Source: Tolypothrix sp. PCC 7712 (GTDB lineage Bacteria; Cyanobacteriota; Cyanobacteriia; Cyanobacteriales; Nostocaceae). From it: a stretch of 64,000 nt of DNA. The notes beneath the pieces are model-generated. The model was not told the DNA's origin. It ran no database searches and saw only the letters and a list, made by a program, of their open reading frames with translations. Location of the stretch: assembly GCF_025860405.1 (NCBI RefSeq), contig NZ_CP063785.1, forward strand, positions 2,728,001-2,792,000. The letters are read 5' to 3'. This document shows, piece by piece, positions 54,101 through 62,137 of this stretch (positions are counted from its first letter, which is position 1; the number at the start of each line of letters is the position of its first letter). The position numbers and the translations under genes were made by a program.

Positions 54101-54621
54101 TGCGATTGGTTAACGATATTCTCGATTTAGAACGCTTAGAATCAGGTCGTGCAGTTTTAGATAAAAGAACTTACAATGCAGCTGATTTAATTCAACAAGC
54201 AGTAGAAGGAGTGCAGGCGATCGCCAAACAGCAAAATATTACCCTAGAAGTAAACTCCACCAACACTAAAGTTTTAGCAGCCGCAGATGCAATTATTCAA
54301 ACACTCACCAATTTGTTAAGTAATGCCATTAAATTTTCACCTGCCAATTCTACTATTACCCTGAGTGTAGAACAGCAAATAAATTGGGTACTCTTCAAAG
54401 TTAGCGATCGCGGGCGTGGTATTCCCCAAGACAAATTAGAAGTCATCTTCGACAGATTTCAGCAAGTAGATGCCTCAGACTCCCGTGATAAAGGTGGCAC
54501 AGGCTTAGGCCTAGCAATTTGCCGTAGTATCATTGACCAACACGGTGGCAACATCTGGGCTGAAAGTACTTTAGGTATAGGTAGCACTTTTTTCTTTACT
54601 CTACCATTGGCTAGGGACTAG
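51145..54621 (+). CDS. Membrane sensor histidine kinase with DUF4118 and six PAS domains
   Basis: A 1,158-residue kinase. The first 115 residues carry about four membrane helices of the DUF4118/KdpD type. Six PAS domains follow (about 130-250, 250-375, 380-505, 510-635, 690-810, 815-935), four of them ending in D-I-T-x-x-K or a close form. The coil E-Q-L-N-T-E-L-E-Q-R-V sits before the fifth. A HisKA domain (His in F-I-S-I-V-S-H-E-L-R-T-P) and a HATPase (N box L-T-N-L-L-S-N-A-I-K-F-S, G box D-R-G-R-G-I-P, G-G-T-G-L-G-L-A) are intact. It has no receiver, so it may pass phosphate to the Hpt protein upstream or to the single receiver downstream. Confidence 0.93.
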   Translation: MKIYSKLLSYGVAIGSPAIALLLSLWVESLLFQPISAFFYIAVIVSTWYGGSRPGIVTVVLSTLAIDYFFIPPKYQIGMKSVWPDILRVILFLLVALIIHLLTSNFLKSKQKIQKLSQELAQEKAQQLRMALSAAQMGMWDWNLVTGEIIWSPEQEQLFGLAVGAFDGKYETFEACLHPEDRPTVDQKIQQALQSHSNYQNEYRIIWPDGSIHWVESRGHAFYDAANQPVRITGTVMAIDERKQAQDALQQSEQRYRALVHASAQIVWRTDAEGGTIAVPDNWQELTGQSPEECLGWGWLEVIHPDDRDRTAQAWQESYINRSLYAIEYRIRMKNGNYRDFAVRGVPIVDANGKLREWIGTCTDITEHKQAEAALRENQIQLQRQLAEIETIYQSAPIGLNVLDTDLRFVRINQQLAEMNGFSVEAHIGHTIRELLPELANAAEQLLLPILATGTPVLNVELTGKTPAQPGVQRTWLESFWPLKDGERIIGISTVCEEITQRKQTEIALREREATLRLFFQYVPAGIAMFDREMRYIIASQRWIDDYRLDSIESLIGRSHYEIFPEIPERWQQIHQRCMAGAIERCDEELFVRLDGSQQWIRWEIRPWHNATGEIGGIIIFGDDITQRKQAQIALEQLNTELEQRVGERTAQLTQTNERLLETVIQQQKTQLALLEQAQLLEFQAVITRNMAEGVCLIRATNAIIVYANPKFEQMFGYNSGELNGQHVSILNYATESVTAEDVNQAIRAAVLSKGEATYEVHNVKKDGTPFWCSATCCVFTHPQYGDVLVAVHQDITDRKAMEEALRQSEEKFRQLADNIQVVFWISDLKIGQVLYVSQGYERIWQRNCQSLYENPLTWLDPIHPDDRPLVEIAFREQRILGKYDIEYRIIQPDGSIRWIHDRAFPIRNELGEIIRMTGIAEDITEQHKIEQIKSEFISIVSHELRTPLTAIRAALGLLNSGVYDNKPEKFKRMIEIAAIDSDRLVRLVNDILDLERLESGRAVLDKRTYNAADLIQQAVEGVQAIAKQQNITLEVNSTNTKVLAAADAIIQTLTNLLSNAIKFSPANSTITLSVEQQINWVLFKVSDRGRGIPQDKLEVIFDRFQQVDASDSRDKGGTGLGLAICRSIIDQHGGNIWAESTLGIGSTFFFTLPLARD

Positions 54622-54654
54622 GGACTAGGGACTGGGGATTGGGGACTGGGGACT

Positions 54655-54760
54655 GGGGAACTCGGGGCCCCCTCTGGGGATAAGGGGTAATGGGGACTGG
54701 GGACTGGGGACTGGGGAACTCGGGGCCCCCTCTGGGGATAAGGGGTAATGGGGATTAGGG
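54655..54760. repeat. Duplicated G-rich unit containing GGGGCCCC
   Basis: The unit GGGGAACTCGGGGCCCCCT occurs twice, 58 bp apart, each followed by CTGGGGATAAGGGGTAATGGG. The same unit, inverted and again doubled, lies at 62275-62365. The palindromic GGGGCCCC core and the G-tracts could support unusual DNA structure. Adjacent frames are repeat artefacts. Confidence 0.8.
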
Positions 54761-54868
54761 ACTGGGAAAAAATAGGGGAGCAGGGAGCAGAGGGAAAAAT
54801 AACAAACACCAATTACCAATTACCAATCACCCATTACCAATTACCAAATGACAAATGACAAATGACAA

Positions 54869-55243
54869 ATGACCAAACAAGTATTAATTGTTGATGATGA
54901 CGAGCACCTCCGAGAACTGGTACAGGCTTGTTTAGAAGACTTAGGGGGATGGAAAACAATGACAGCTCCATCAGGGAAGGAAGCGTTAAAAATTGCCCAG
55001 ACAGCACCCATTGATGCGATTTTGTTGGATGTATCCATGCCTGATATGGATGGTTTTGCAGTATTCGAGAAACTGCAAGAAAATATGGTTAGCCAATCGA
55101 TACCAGTAATTTTATTGACAGCGAGAGTTTTGCCCAGAGATCGCGATCGCTTTGCACTCATGGGAATTGCTGGAGTCATTTCCAAACCTTTTGAACCCAT
55201 TACTATTTCCCAGCAAGTTGCAGATATTCTCGGTTGGGATTGA
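54869..55243 (+). CDS. Single-domain response regulator (CheY-like)
   Basis: A 124-residue receiver with V-D-D-D-E-H at the N-terminus, phospho-Asp in A-I-L-L-D-V-S-M-P-D-M-D near residue 52, Thr in L-L-T-A-R near 83 and Lys in I-S-K-P-F near 103. It has no output domain. It follows the six-PAS kinase after a repeat-rich gap of 247 bp. The start ATG directly follows three ATGACAA heptamers (54847-54867), so the heptamer tract could offer alternative start codons in other frames and the true start rests on the match to the family. Confidence 0.9.
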   Translation: MTKQVLIVDDDEHLRELVQACLEDLGGWKTMTAPSGKEALKIAQTAPIDAILLDVSMPDMDGFAVFEKLQENMVSQSIPVILLTARVLPRDRDRFALMGIAGVISKPFEPITISQQVADILGWD

Positions 55244-55400
55244 TTTGAAAGTGCTAGGTGCTGACTGCTGAGTAAACCCCAAGTACACTTTCATACAATA
55301 CTTGTGAAATTTGTTTCATCAGAACAAGCTATCTTGATGAAACAGCGATTATTGCTATCTAGTATCTGAAGCCATACTAATGACAAATAACAGCTACTTA
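55244..55400. other. Short intergenic stretch, no gene seen
   Basis: Between the receiver gene and palindromic element copy d. Contains AGTGCTAGGTGCTGACTGCTGAG-like simple sequence and no recognisable feature. Confidence 0.4.
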
Positions 55401-55498
55401 TACCAATTTGAAAAAAGAACGCGACAGATTGTAAGGGCACAGCATTACCGTGCCCTCTAGAATATATTGATGTGTCGCAAACATTATTTTAATTGGTA
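55401..55498. mobile_element. Palindromic element, family 3, copy d, without insert
   Basis: TACCAATT at the left end and AATTGGTA at the right end enclose GAACGCGACAGATTGTAAGGG and inverse-half sequence that meets in GCACAGCATTACCGTGCCC. It is the most compact copy and shows the uninterrupted centre. A decayed relative lies at about 55642-55714 (CGATTTGAAAAAACAATGTGG ... GAATTGGTA). No gene occupies the remaining 55499-55887 stretch. Confidence 0.7.
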
Positions 55499-55887
55499 TT
55501 ATTTCTCAGAATATTAATTTCTTTATTAGTTCTTTATTTTTATCCTTTATCTTTCTTGTGAGTGCATCAAAGTTTCTCAACTTACAGGATAAAGCTATGA
55601 GTGTTGGTCAGAAACTTGTAAAAAATATTTCAGCGTGCTACCGATTTGAAAAAACAATGTGGCAGAGATACATTCCGTAACTATTATTATTTCTGGCTTG
55701 GTTTTGAATTGGTATGACTTTATTTTGCTTCCAAGTCGTACTACTAGCAAAATGCCAGCACCAGCATTTATAGCGCCGATTTATTAAAGAAAATCTGTAA
55801 AAATTAGCACATTTTTAACCAACTATATATCTAGCATCACTAAATCTCTTTTAGATGATGAATTTTACCTTTTTGGAGCTTAATTCA

Positions 55888-56331
55888 ATGAAGACTGGGG
55901 AGAAAATCACTATAAATACTAGAAAAATCTTACTGATCGATCATGAATTGATTGTAAGGGAGGTTTTGGAACTGTGCTTGCAAGATTTAGCGAATTGGGA
56001 TGTAATCACAGCCGATTCTCCATTATCAGGATTGGAACAAGCAGAACTTGAGCGCCCTGATGCAATCGTCTTGGATATCGGAATGCGTGGTAGCTTTATG
56101 TTTCTACAACAACTAAGAAGCAATCGCAAAACTAAAGCAATTGCTGTTGTGTTACTAAGTGCAAATGCAAAATGGCTAGATCCAAAATTTCTGCAACAGT
56201 ATAAAATTTCAGGTATTATACTTAAGCCATTCAATCCAGTGACGCTACCTGTGGAAATCGCTAAACTTTTGAATTGGAATTATAATGTACTACTTAATTC
56301 CCAAAATAACTTAACATCTATAGTTCGATGA
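55888..56331 (+). CDS. Single-domain response regulator (CheY-like)
   Basis: A receiver protein of 147 residues from the ATG at 55888, chosen because GGAG lies 9 bases upstream; an ATG 11 codons earlier also keeps the frame. Phospho-Asp in A-I-V-L-D-I-G-M and Lys in I-L-K-P-F are present. The N-terminal acidic pair is degenerate (L-L-I-D-H-E), and the residue after the Lys-Pro region carries a longer C-terminal tail than usual. It may be less active in phosphotransfer than a canonical receiver. It converges on the receiver gene at 56503. Confidence 0.82.
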   Translation: MKTGEKITINTRKILLIDHELIVREVLELCLQDLANWDVITADSPLSGLEQAELERPDAIVLDIGMRGSFMFLQQLRSNRKTKAIAVVLLSANAKWLDPKFLQQYKISGIILKPFNPVTLPVEIAKLLNWNYNVLLNSQNNLTSIVR

Positions 56332-56345
56332 GTTACAAATTATTG

Positions 56346-56371
56346 TAAGGACGCACAACTATGCGTCCTTA
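56346..56371. terminator. Hairpin TAAGGACGCA-CAACTA-TGCGTCCTTA between convergent genes
   Basis: Perfect 10-bp arms around a 6-base loop, placed between the 3' ends of two converging receiver genes. A T-rich stretch is not evident on either side, but its position suits a shared terminator. Confidence 0.6.
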
Positions 56372-56502
56372 CCTATGTACTTAATTTACTGGAACGATAT
56401 AGAAATCATATTTAATTGTTGCCAACTCAGGTATATTTTTATTCTTTATTTACTGTTACTCCTTTTACTATAAATTTGCAGCGCTTGTTATTTTTTTTCG
56501 AT

Positions 56503-56898
56503 TCATGATATAATGTAGTTCCAACCAGTCACGACTTTAATTGCACTTAGTAGATCTTCGGGAGTATAAGGCTTAGTTAAATAAACATCAGCACCTTGTT
56601 TTCTAGCCCATGCATGATGAACTGCCTGATTTTTATTACTACAGATCACGATTGGCATTTTTTGACTACTTAAATTTATTTTCAGGAAGCGGCACAATTC
56701 AAATCCACTCATTCCTGGCATTACCACATTAGTAACTATTGCATCTGGTTTTTCCTCTAATGCTATTTCTAAAGCCTCTTTAGCAGCAGAAGCTTTAACT
56801 ATTTTGTAACCCCAGTCTCCGAGATAATAACTCATCAGTTCCCATTCTCGCAGAGAGTCTTTGACAATGAGAATCTTGCCAGCCCAAGTAATACCCAA
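56503..56898 (-). CDS. Single-domain response regulator (PixH/CheY-like)
   Basis: A 131-residue receiver starting at a TTG (56898-56896), supported by GGGAGG with a 7-base spacer (56906-56911). Motifs: I-L-I-V-K-D-S-L-R-E-W-E-L, A-I-V-T-N-V-V-M-P-G-M-S (Asn replaces the phospho-Asp normally found here), I-V-I-C-S-N-K-N and L-T-K-P-Y. The Asn in the phosphorylation position, with K-D in place of the usual acidic D-D, suggests that it is not phosphorylated in the usual way. It follows the PatA-like gene, 58 bp apart, as in pixG-pixH pairs. Confidence 0.85.
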   Translation of the reverse strand: MGITWAGKILIVKDSLREWELMSYYLGDWGYKIVKASAAKEALEIALEEKPDAIVTNVVMPGMSGFELCRFLKINLSSQKMPIVICSNKNQAVHHAWARKQGADVYLTKPYTPEDLLSAIKVVTGWNYIIS

Positions 56899-56956
56899 CC
56901 CTCAACCTCCCAAAAAAATAAGTAGGTTTGGTATTGTTATACTTCTGATTGCGAAA

Positions 56957-58084
56957 TTACACCATGTGTTGAAAGATAATTTTCAACAAGTCTCCTTGCG
57001 TAAAAGGTTTAGTCAAATAGCCAGAAGCCTTGACTATCTTGGCTTTAGCTCTATCAATCAACCCTGTTTTAGCTGTAACCATAATTACAGGCGTATTTTT
57101 AAATTGGGAATGTTTACGCAATAAAGAACATAATTCATACCCATCAAGATGTGGCATGTTAATGTCTAATAAAATTAAGTCAGGTTTGGTGCGAAGAATT
57201 TCCATTAAAGCTTTTAATGAATCTGTAACTCCAATGACAGAAAACATCTGCTCATCTAAAAAACTTTTAATAGCATTTAAGACGCTAGGGCTATCATCAA
57301 TGCAGAAGATAGTGTATAGTTTCTGGTCTGTAGTCGCAGGCTCAAATTGATGAAATTGATTATCTGTCTGCTGCAGGTTCGCAGTTAAATTATCGGAGGT
57401 TTCGGCAACTTGATTACTACCTTGCTTTGGGAAAATTGGTGGAGTTGTACCTAAAGATGGCGATGGTGTTTGACGTGCAAATTGTGAACCTGGATTTTGG
57501 GAAAATTGCGGTTTAAGATGACCTCTATATAGTGATGATTTATCCCCAAAAGGAGCTGCTCCTCTATATTTTTGACATTGTTCAACTAGTAGGCGTAAAT
57601 TGAGATAACAAAACTTTGGCAAATCATCTAAAAAACTTTCGGGAATAAATTCGTAACTACCTTCTTCCAACTTCAAAAATGAGTCGAGAACTTCTAACGC
57701 CAATTGTTCAATAATAATTCCGGCTTGCGAAGAACTAATATATTTTTGATTGACTAACCAACAAATAGCTAGATAATCTGGATTTGGTATTGCTTGATTT
57801 TCGATCCCAGTCTCAAAAATTGCCCGTAACTGTTGATCGATTCCTTTGGGAAGAGTGGAAATTTGCTGACTTAAACGCTGCAAGTGTCTGTAAAGAGACT
57901 CAAACATTTTTTCTGAGTAGCAAGCGTAAATCAGTTTACCTTCTTCTATATATATTGACCAAGACCCTGATGAGCTGAATACTTGCAAACACCCAGTTAC
58001 AGATTTATTTGTGATTTTTTTTAAGAGAGATAATGGCTGTAGCTTTTGAAAAAACCTGTATCTACTAATAGGAAGTGTCTTCAT
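56957..58084 (-). CDS. PatA/PixG-type response regulator (DUF4388-like N-terminal domain plus receiver)
   Basis: A 375-residue protein of the PATAN family. The N-terminal domain (about 1-190) opens K-T-L-P-I-S-R-Y-R-F-F-Q-K-L and includes S-V-T-G-C-L-Q-V-F and I-Y-I-E-E-G-K-L-I-Y-A. A linker rich in Pro, Ser and Gln leads to a C-terminal receiver (about 255-375) with phospho-Asp in L-I-L-L-D-I-N-M-P-H-L-D and Lys in Y-L-T-K-P-F. PixG is used for phototaxis and PatA for heterocyst patterning; similarity does not choose between them. It lies upstream of a single receiver as in pix operons, but pixI, pixJ and pixL equivalents are absent here. Confidence 0.88.
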   Translation of the reverse strand: MKTLPISRYRFFQKLQPLSLLKKITNKSVTGCLQVFSSSGSWSIYIEEGKLIYACYSEKMFESLYRHLQRLSQQISTLPKGIDQQLRAIFETGIENQAIPNPDYLAICWLVNQKYISSSQAGIIIEQLALEVLDSFLKLEEGSYEFIPESFLDDLPKFCYLNLRLLVEQCQKYRGAAPFGDKSSLYRGHLKPQFSQNPGSQFARQTPSPSLGTTPPIFPKQGSNQVAETSDNLTANLQQTDNQFHQFEPATTDQKLYTIFCIDDSPSVLNAIKSFLDEQMFSVIGVTDSLKALMEILRTKPDLILLDINMPHLDGYELCSLLRKHSQFKNTPVIMVTAKTGLIDRAKAKIVKASGYLTKPFTQGDLLKIIFQHMV

Positions 58085-58244
58085 TGGGACGGCTCTAAGA
58101 TAAAAGCAATATTTTTAATCGAAATTTTTGGAAACCCTTTCTGAGCATTACAGGGATCAAGTTAGAAGTGCTTTTAGATAGACATAGCGCTTTACGTCTA
58201 GGCGAGTAGAAGCAAATCTCGCTAACTCCCAACTCCCTGTCACA

Positions 58245-58270
58245 CTAGAGTGCAGTTCGATGCACTCTAG
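58245..58270. promoter_or_regulatory. Inverted repeat CTAGAGTGCA-GTTCGA-TGCACTCTAG
   Basis: Perfect 10-bp arms around 6 bases, about 160 bp upstream of the PatA-like gene. It lies in a divergent gap and could bind a regulator of that gene. Confidence 0.45.
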
Positions 58271-58393
58271 CTTAGTAGAACAGCCATGCTATTTCTTGCC
58301 AAATAGCAAAATGGCTATACCTGCTCCCAGGAAACAGTATTCCAAAAATCAGCTTTACTTTCTGTATCTTTCGCTAATCTAGCTCATCTCACA

Positions 58394-58577
58394 GTAACGC
58401 AAGCGTTACAGCTAGTGCATTGCTCATGCATTAATTGCATGAAATCATTGCTCATGAGCTTTTTTAGCGACATTTGACATTACGTAACTAGTTAACCTTG
58501 AGGATGTCTCCAATTTGTGAAACTGTATTTATTGTAACTAAGTAAATATTTACCCTAATATTTTACCAAATTGGAGA
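58394..58577 (+). other. Structured intergenic segment with several nested stems
   Basis: GTAACGC-AA-GCGTTAC (58394-58409), TCATGCA-TTAAT-TGCATGA (58424-58442), GCTCATG...CATGAGC (58422-58428 with 58453-58459) followed by TTTTTT, and TCTCCAATTTG/CAAATTGGAGA (58507-58577). The second and third compete for pairing. The run of T after CATGAGC looks like an intrinsic terminator for a plus-strand transcript. In a 1.2-kb gap between divergent genes, this could be a small RNA or a leader. No gene in the rest of 58085-59305. Confidence 0.4.
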
Positions 58578-59305
58578 TCGTAGTGGTTCTCTCTAGAAAC
58601 TTGGATAAAATTATCACTTGTTTCACAACTATGGTAACTTAGCACCGAGGAATAATCAGTTTGGATTGGATACGCAGATTGTGTATGGTAAGATGCAACG
58701 GCAACCGATTTAGCAGCAGGCAAGCTTTTCATCAGCAATAGCAACATATTTTGCTTTTATAAGGGAAAAATAGCCAATCTGCACAATTTGAAGGGTCTAA
58801 AGGCCCGATGCCAGAACATTTACTCAACTAGATTTGAAATTGCTATGTTGTGGCTTCGGCGAAGGATTAGCCTGCGATCGCAACGCTTCGCAATTTTTCA
58901 GATCAATAGTAAATATTCAGTAACTTCCCTACTAAAACTTAGGTTACTGCAAAATTCATAAAAAGGGAAAAGAAATATGTGAATTTTGTGAAAAGTAAAT
59001 GAAGGAATTATGAAATAGAGCTATCTACATTAAAAATGTTATTCAAAAATAAATATTTATTTGGTTTATCCGGTTAACTAAAAAATGTACAGAAGATATC
59101 ATTTTTTAGTTGATTTTTAATACCTGTACGGTAATCATCAATTGAGAAAAAATTGAGCCAGTCAGGGGCAATTTCACCCCTTGGAGCAAGTTTAACCCCG
59201 CACATGGCGCTGGCTTACCTACGTAGATTTTACAAATGGTGCAGGAATTCTCTAGTTGTTCTATGTATAGGTAATAATAAGAACAATGCATTTCGAGAGT
59301 AAGAA

Positions 59306-59944
59306 ATGACTGTAAGCCCTAACCTATCAGAGTTGCTTCAGCAAGGACATGACCAACTGGATGGGGGAAATTACCACCAAGCTTTAGATACTTTTTACCA
59401 AGCGGCTGCACTAGAAGCCCAAAATCCACAGGTATTATATGGCTTGGGTTTAGCTTGCTATCGACTTGAACAATATCAAGATGCCATAGGATATTGCAGC
59501 CAAGCTTTGATAATTGAGCCAAACTACATTTTGGCATTAGCTAGGCGCGGATTGGCTTACAAACAGCTAGAGCAAACACAGTTAGCACAGGCTGACTTTG
59601 AGCAAGTTATCGCACTTACCCCTCAAGATGCAGAAGATTGGCATGGTAAGGGAATTACTCTATGGGCGTTAGAACAATATGAAGATGCGATTGTATATTA
59701 CAACAAAGCTATAGAAATTAAACCTGACTATCACCGTGCTTGGTACAGCTGCGGACTAGCGTTGGAACAATTGAGGCGATATGAAGATGCACTTACATCG
59801 TTTAACAAAGCAATAGAAATCAACCCCGACTATTGCCATGCTTGGAATGATAAGGGAATGGCACTGAGTAATTTAAGTAGATATCGAAGATGCGATCTGA
59901 TCGCAATCTTAGCAACACGGTGGCGATCGCAGGTGTCGGATTAG
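59306..59944 (+). CDS. TPR-repeat protein, C-terminus possibly frameshifted
   Basis: A 212-residue protein with about five tetratricopeptide repeats, each with A-x-x-x-Y/F-x-x-A-L or Y-N-K-A-I-E-I-x-P-D-Y-x-x-A-W patterns (for example near 138-175). Such repeats form a helical scaffold for protein binding. The last repeat begins normally (N-D-K-G-M-A-L-S-N-L-S-R-Y) but then reads R-R-C-D-L-I-A-I-L-A-T and stops, whereas the expected E-D-A-I motif appears in another frame. A frame starting at 59890 overlaps this one and carries a membrane-anchor-like tail. The gene may have lost its C-terminus by a one-base change. Confidence 0.78.
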   Translation: MTVSPNLSELLQQGHDQLDGGNYHQALDTFYQAAALEAQNPQVLYGLGLACYRLEQYQDAIGYCSQALIIEPNYILALARRGLAYKQLEQTQLAQADFEQVIALTPQDAEDWHGKGITLWALEQYEDAIVYYNKAIEIKPDYHRAWYSCGLALEQLRRYEDALTSFNKAIEINPDYCHAWNDKGMALSNLSRYRRCDLIAILATRWRSQVSD

Positions 59945-60117
59945 CGACTAGCCAAGTAGCATCTTCCATCATTCTTGCCCAAGAACCCCCACCCCCAGAT
60001 ATTCCCTTTTTCCAAACTCCGGCGTTTTGGTGGAGTCTCACAACTGGCGTAGTTGCTAGCCTCATTCTTTGGAGTATTCTGCGTTTGTATCGCCTGATTG
60101 CCAATCGCTTTCAATAA
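59890..60117 (+). CDS. Short protein with a membrane anchor, possible displaced C-terminus of the TPR gene
   Basis: A 75-residue frame overlapping the 3' end of the TPR gene in a different register. It reads A-I-A-G-V-G-L-A-T-S-Q-V-A-S-S-I-I-L-A-Q at the start, a Pro-rich spacer (E-P-P-P-P-D-I-P-F) and a C-terminal helix L-T-T-G-V-V-A-S-L-I-L-W-S-I-L. The first part resembles a signal peptide with an A-Q cleavage site. It could be an independent small secreted or membrane protein. Confidence 0.5.
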   Translation: MRSDRNLSNTVAIAGVGLATSQVASSIILAQEPPPPDIPFFQTPAFWWSLTTGVVASLILWSILRLYRLIANRFQ

Positions 60118-60290
60118 AAGCGACGGGAAACTCTATCGCCTTGTGGGTGGACAGGGATAGTCGCACCGTCGCTTGGGGCATTGGGCATTGGGCATTGGGC
60201 ATGGGAGGATTGATTGTTATTGTTCCTTGTGGGTGTGTGGTTCGTTAAAATTAACTAGCATTCACTTAATTAGCAGCACTTCTAGATAGG

Positions 60291-61244
60291 GTGACCGAAT
60301 TTAATTTACAAGTCCAAGACAGCAGCGAACGCCTTGATCGCTACCTTAGCCAAGAGTTACCAGATTTATCCCGTTCGCGTATTCAACAGTTAATCGAACA
60401 GGGTAATGTGCAGCTGAATGGTAAAGTTTGCACATCGAAAAAAATTAATGTGAAAACAGGCGATCGCATTACTCTAGAAATACCAGAAGCTCAACCCCTA
60501 CAACTGCAAGCGGAAGATATTGCTTTAGATATTCTCTATGAAGATGATCAGCTACTTATTCTCAATAAACCCGCAGGTTTAGTTGTCCATCCTGCACCTG
60601 GTCATCCTGATGGAACTCTCGTTAATGCTTTATTAGCACATTGTCCCAATCTTCCGGGAATTGGGGGTGTGCAGCGTCCGGGGATTGTCCACCGTTTAGA
60701 CAAGGATACAACAGGTGCGATCGCGATCGCTAAAACAGATATCGCCTATCAACACCTGCAAGCACAACTCCAAGCTAAAACTGCACGACGTGAATATTTG
60801 GGTGTCGTTTACGGTGCGCCAAAAGCCGAAAGTGGTGTGATAGATTTTCCGATTGGTCGCCACCGCCAAGACCGCAAAAAAATGGCAGTGGTTCCCATCG
60901 AAGAAGGCGGACGCAATGCAATTACCCATTGGCAAGTCCGAGAACGGCTTGGTAATTACACATTAATTCACTTTCAACTCGAAACAGGACGCACCCATCA
61001 AATTCGCGTCCACAGCGCCAAAATTGGGCATCCCATTGTTGGCGACCCAGTTTATGGTTCTGGTCGTTCTATTGGGGTAAATTTGCCTGGTCAAGCATTG
61101 CACGCTTGGCGGTTAAAGTTACAGCATCCTATATCTGGTGATTTAATTGAAGTGACAGCCCCCCCACCCCAAACCTTTGTTACTCTGCTAGAAGTTTTAA
61201 GACGGCGTGCTTTTAGTAGTGCTGCATTGGAGAGACGCGATTAA
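60291..61244 (+). CDS. RluA-family pseudouridine synthase
   Basis: A 317-residue enzyme that converts uridine to pseudouridine in rRNA (RluD/RluC type). Starts with a GTG. An S4 RNA-binding domain (about 15-75: R-L-D-R-Y-L-S-Q-E-L and S-R-S-R-I-Q-Q-L-I-E-Q-G-N-V) precedes the catalytic domain with G-I-V-H-R-L-D-K-D-T-T-G (catalytic Asp) and L-E-T-G-R-T-H-Q-I-R-V-H. The position in 23S rRNA is not predicted. Followed by about 500 bp with no clear gene. Confidence 0.93.
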   Translation: MTEFNLQVQDSSERLDRYLSQELPDLSRSRIQQLIEQGNVQLNGKVCTSKKINVKTGDRITLEIPEAQPLQLQAEDIALDILYEDDQLLILNKPAGLVVHPAPGHPDGTLVNALLAHCPNLPGIGGVQRPGIVHRLDKDTTGAIAIAKTDIAYQHLQAQLQAKTARREYLGVVYGAPKAESGVIDFPIGRHRQDRKKMAVVPIEEGGRNAITHWQVRERLGNYTLIHFQLETGRTHQIRVHSAKIGHPIVGDPVYGSGRSIGVNLPGQALHAWRLKLQHPISGDLIEVTAPPPQTFVTLLEVLRRRAFSSAALERRD

Positions 61245-61747
61245 TCACGCCTGTACAAGAGCTGACTTTTCACGGCATGTGGAAAACGTCATTTTGCGCT
61301 TTCTCTCAACCCCTATTTTTCCGTTACCTATTGTCATCAATTTAATACTCTTGCGAATGAAACTGTGGAAAAAGCTACGTAGTTTGCTTGGTTGAGGACT
61401 TACCGTGAAAAGTCAGGTACAAGAGGGCGGGGGAGAAAGAGTTTTTTGGGTTGTTCTACAGATGGAGTATTAATAACTAATCAGTTAAAAATAATATGAA
61501 TTATGAATATGAATTATTAAATATTAAGAATATTAAGTTATAAAATAAACCTTAAATTTTCTGTTGTGAGTTGTTTACCGTAATGCAATTTTTTCACAAA
61601 TTTGCTGCATTAAAAGTAGAGTTAAAGCATCTTTCAAAGGTTTGATATTTCATGCTGTTGACTTACTTTAAAACAAAATGATGTTACACCTTTTCTTGAA
61701 AGTACGCATTAATATTGAAATCAAACAAGAGAAAATCGGTGTGTCAC
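61245..61747. other. Intergenic region before the thioredoxin gene, no gene seen
   Basis: AT-rich; one small frame near 61207-61395 overlaps the synthase out of register and has no family pattern. No repeat element was noted here. Confidence 0.4.
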
Positions 61748-62065
61748 ATGGCTACTAAAAAACAATTCAACAGCTTTGAAGAAATGCTGAGTGATTCTGA
61801 TGTACCTGTTTTGGTAGATTTTTACGCAGATTGGTGTGGCCCTTGTCAGATGATGGTGCCAATTTTAGAACAAGTGAATGCCCAATTAAAAGACCGTCTA
61901 CGGATAGTTAAGATAGACACAGAAAAATATGCAGAGTTAGCAACCAAGTATCAAATTTACGCCTTACCCACCCTGATGTTGTTTAAGCAAGGTCAACCAG
62001 TAGACAAAATTGAGGGTGTAATGCAAGCACCGCAATTAGTCCAACATCTACAAACTAAGCTTTAG
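61748..62065 (+). CDS. Thioredoxin
   Basis: A 105-residue disulfide reductase. The active site is W-C-G-P-C-Q near residues 30-35 (after the preferred start at 61748; an in-frame TTG 11 codons upstream is possible), followed by Y-A-L-P-T-L-M-L-F-K with the cis-Pro. Single-domain form with no signal peptide, so it is cytosolic. It reduces proteins such as Calvin-cycle enzymes in cyanobacteria; which m/x/y type it is cannot be told with confidence. A HIP1-free repeat region follows. Confidence 0.94.
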   Translation: MATKKQFNSFEEMLSDSDVPVLVDFYADWCGPCQMMVPILEQVNAQLKDRLRIVKIDTEKYAELATKYQIYALPTLMLFKQGQPVDKIEGVMQAPQLVQHLQTKL

Positions 62066-62137
62066 GGCATTGGGCATGGGGCATGGGGCATTGGGTAATG
62101 GGTAATGGTAATTTCTCCTTATCTGCCTTATCCCCCT

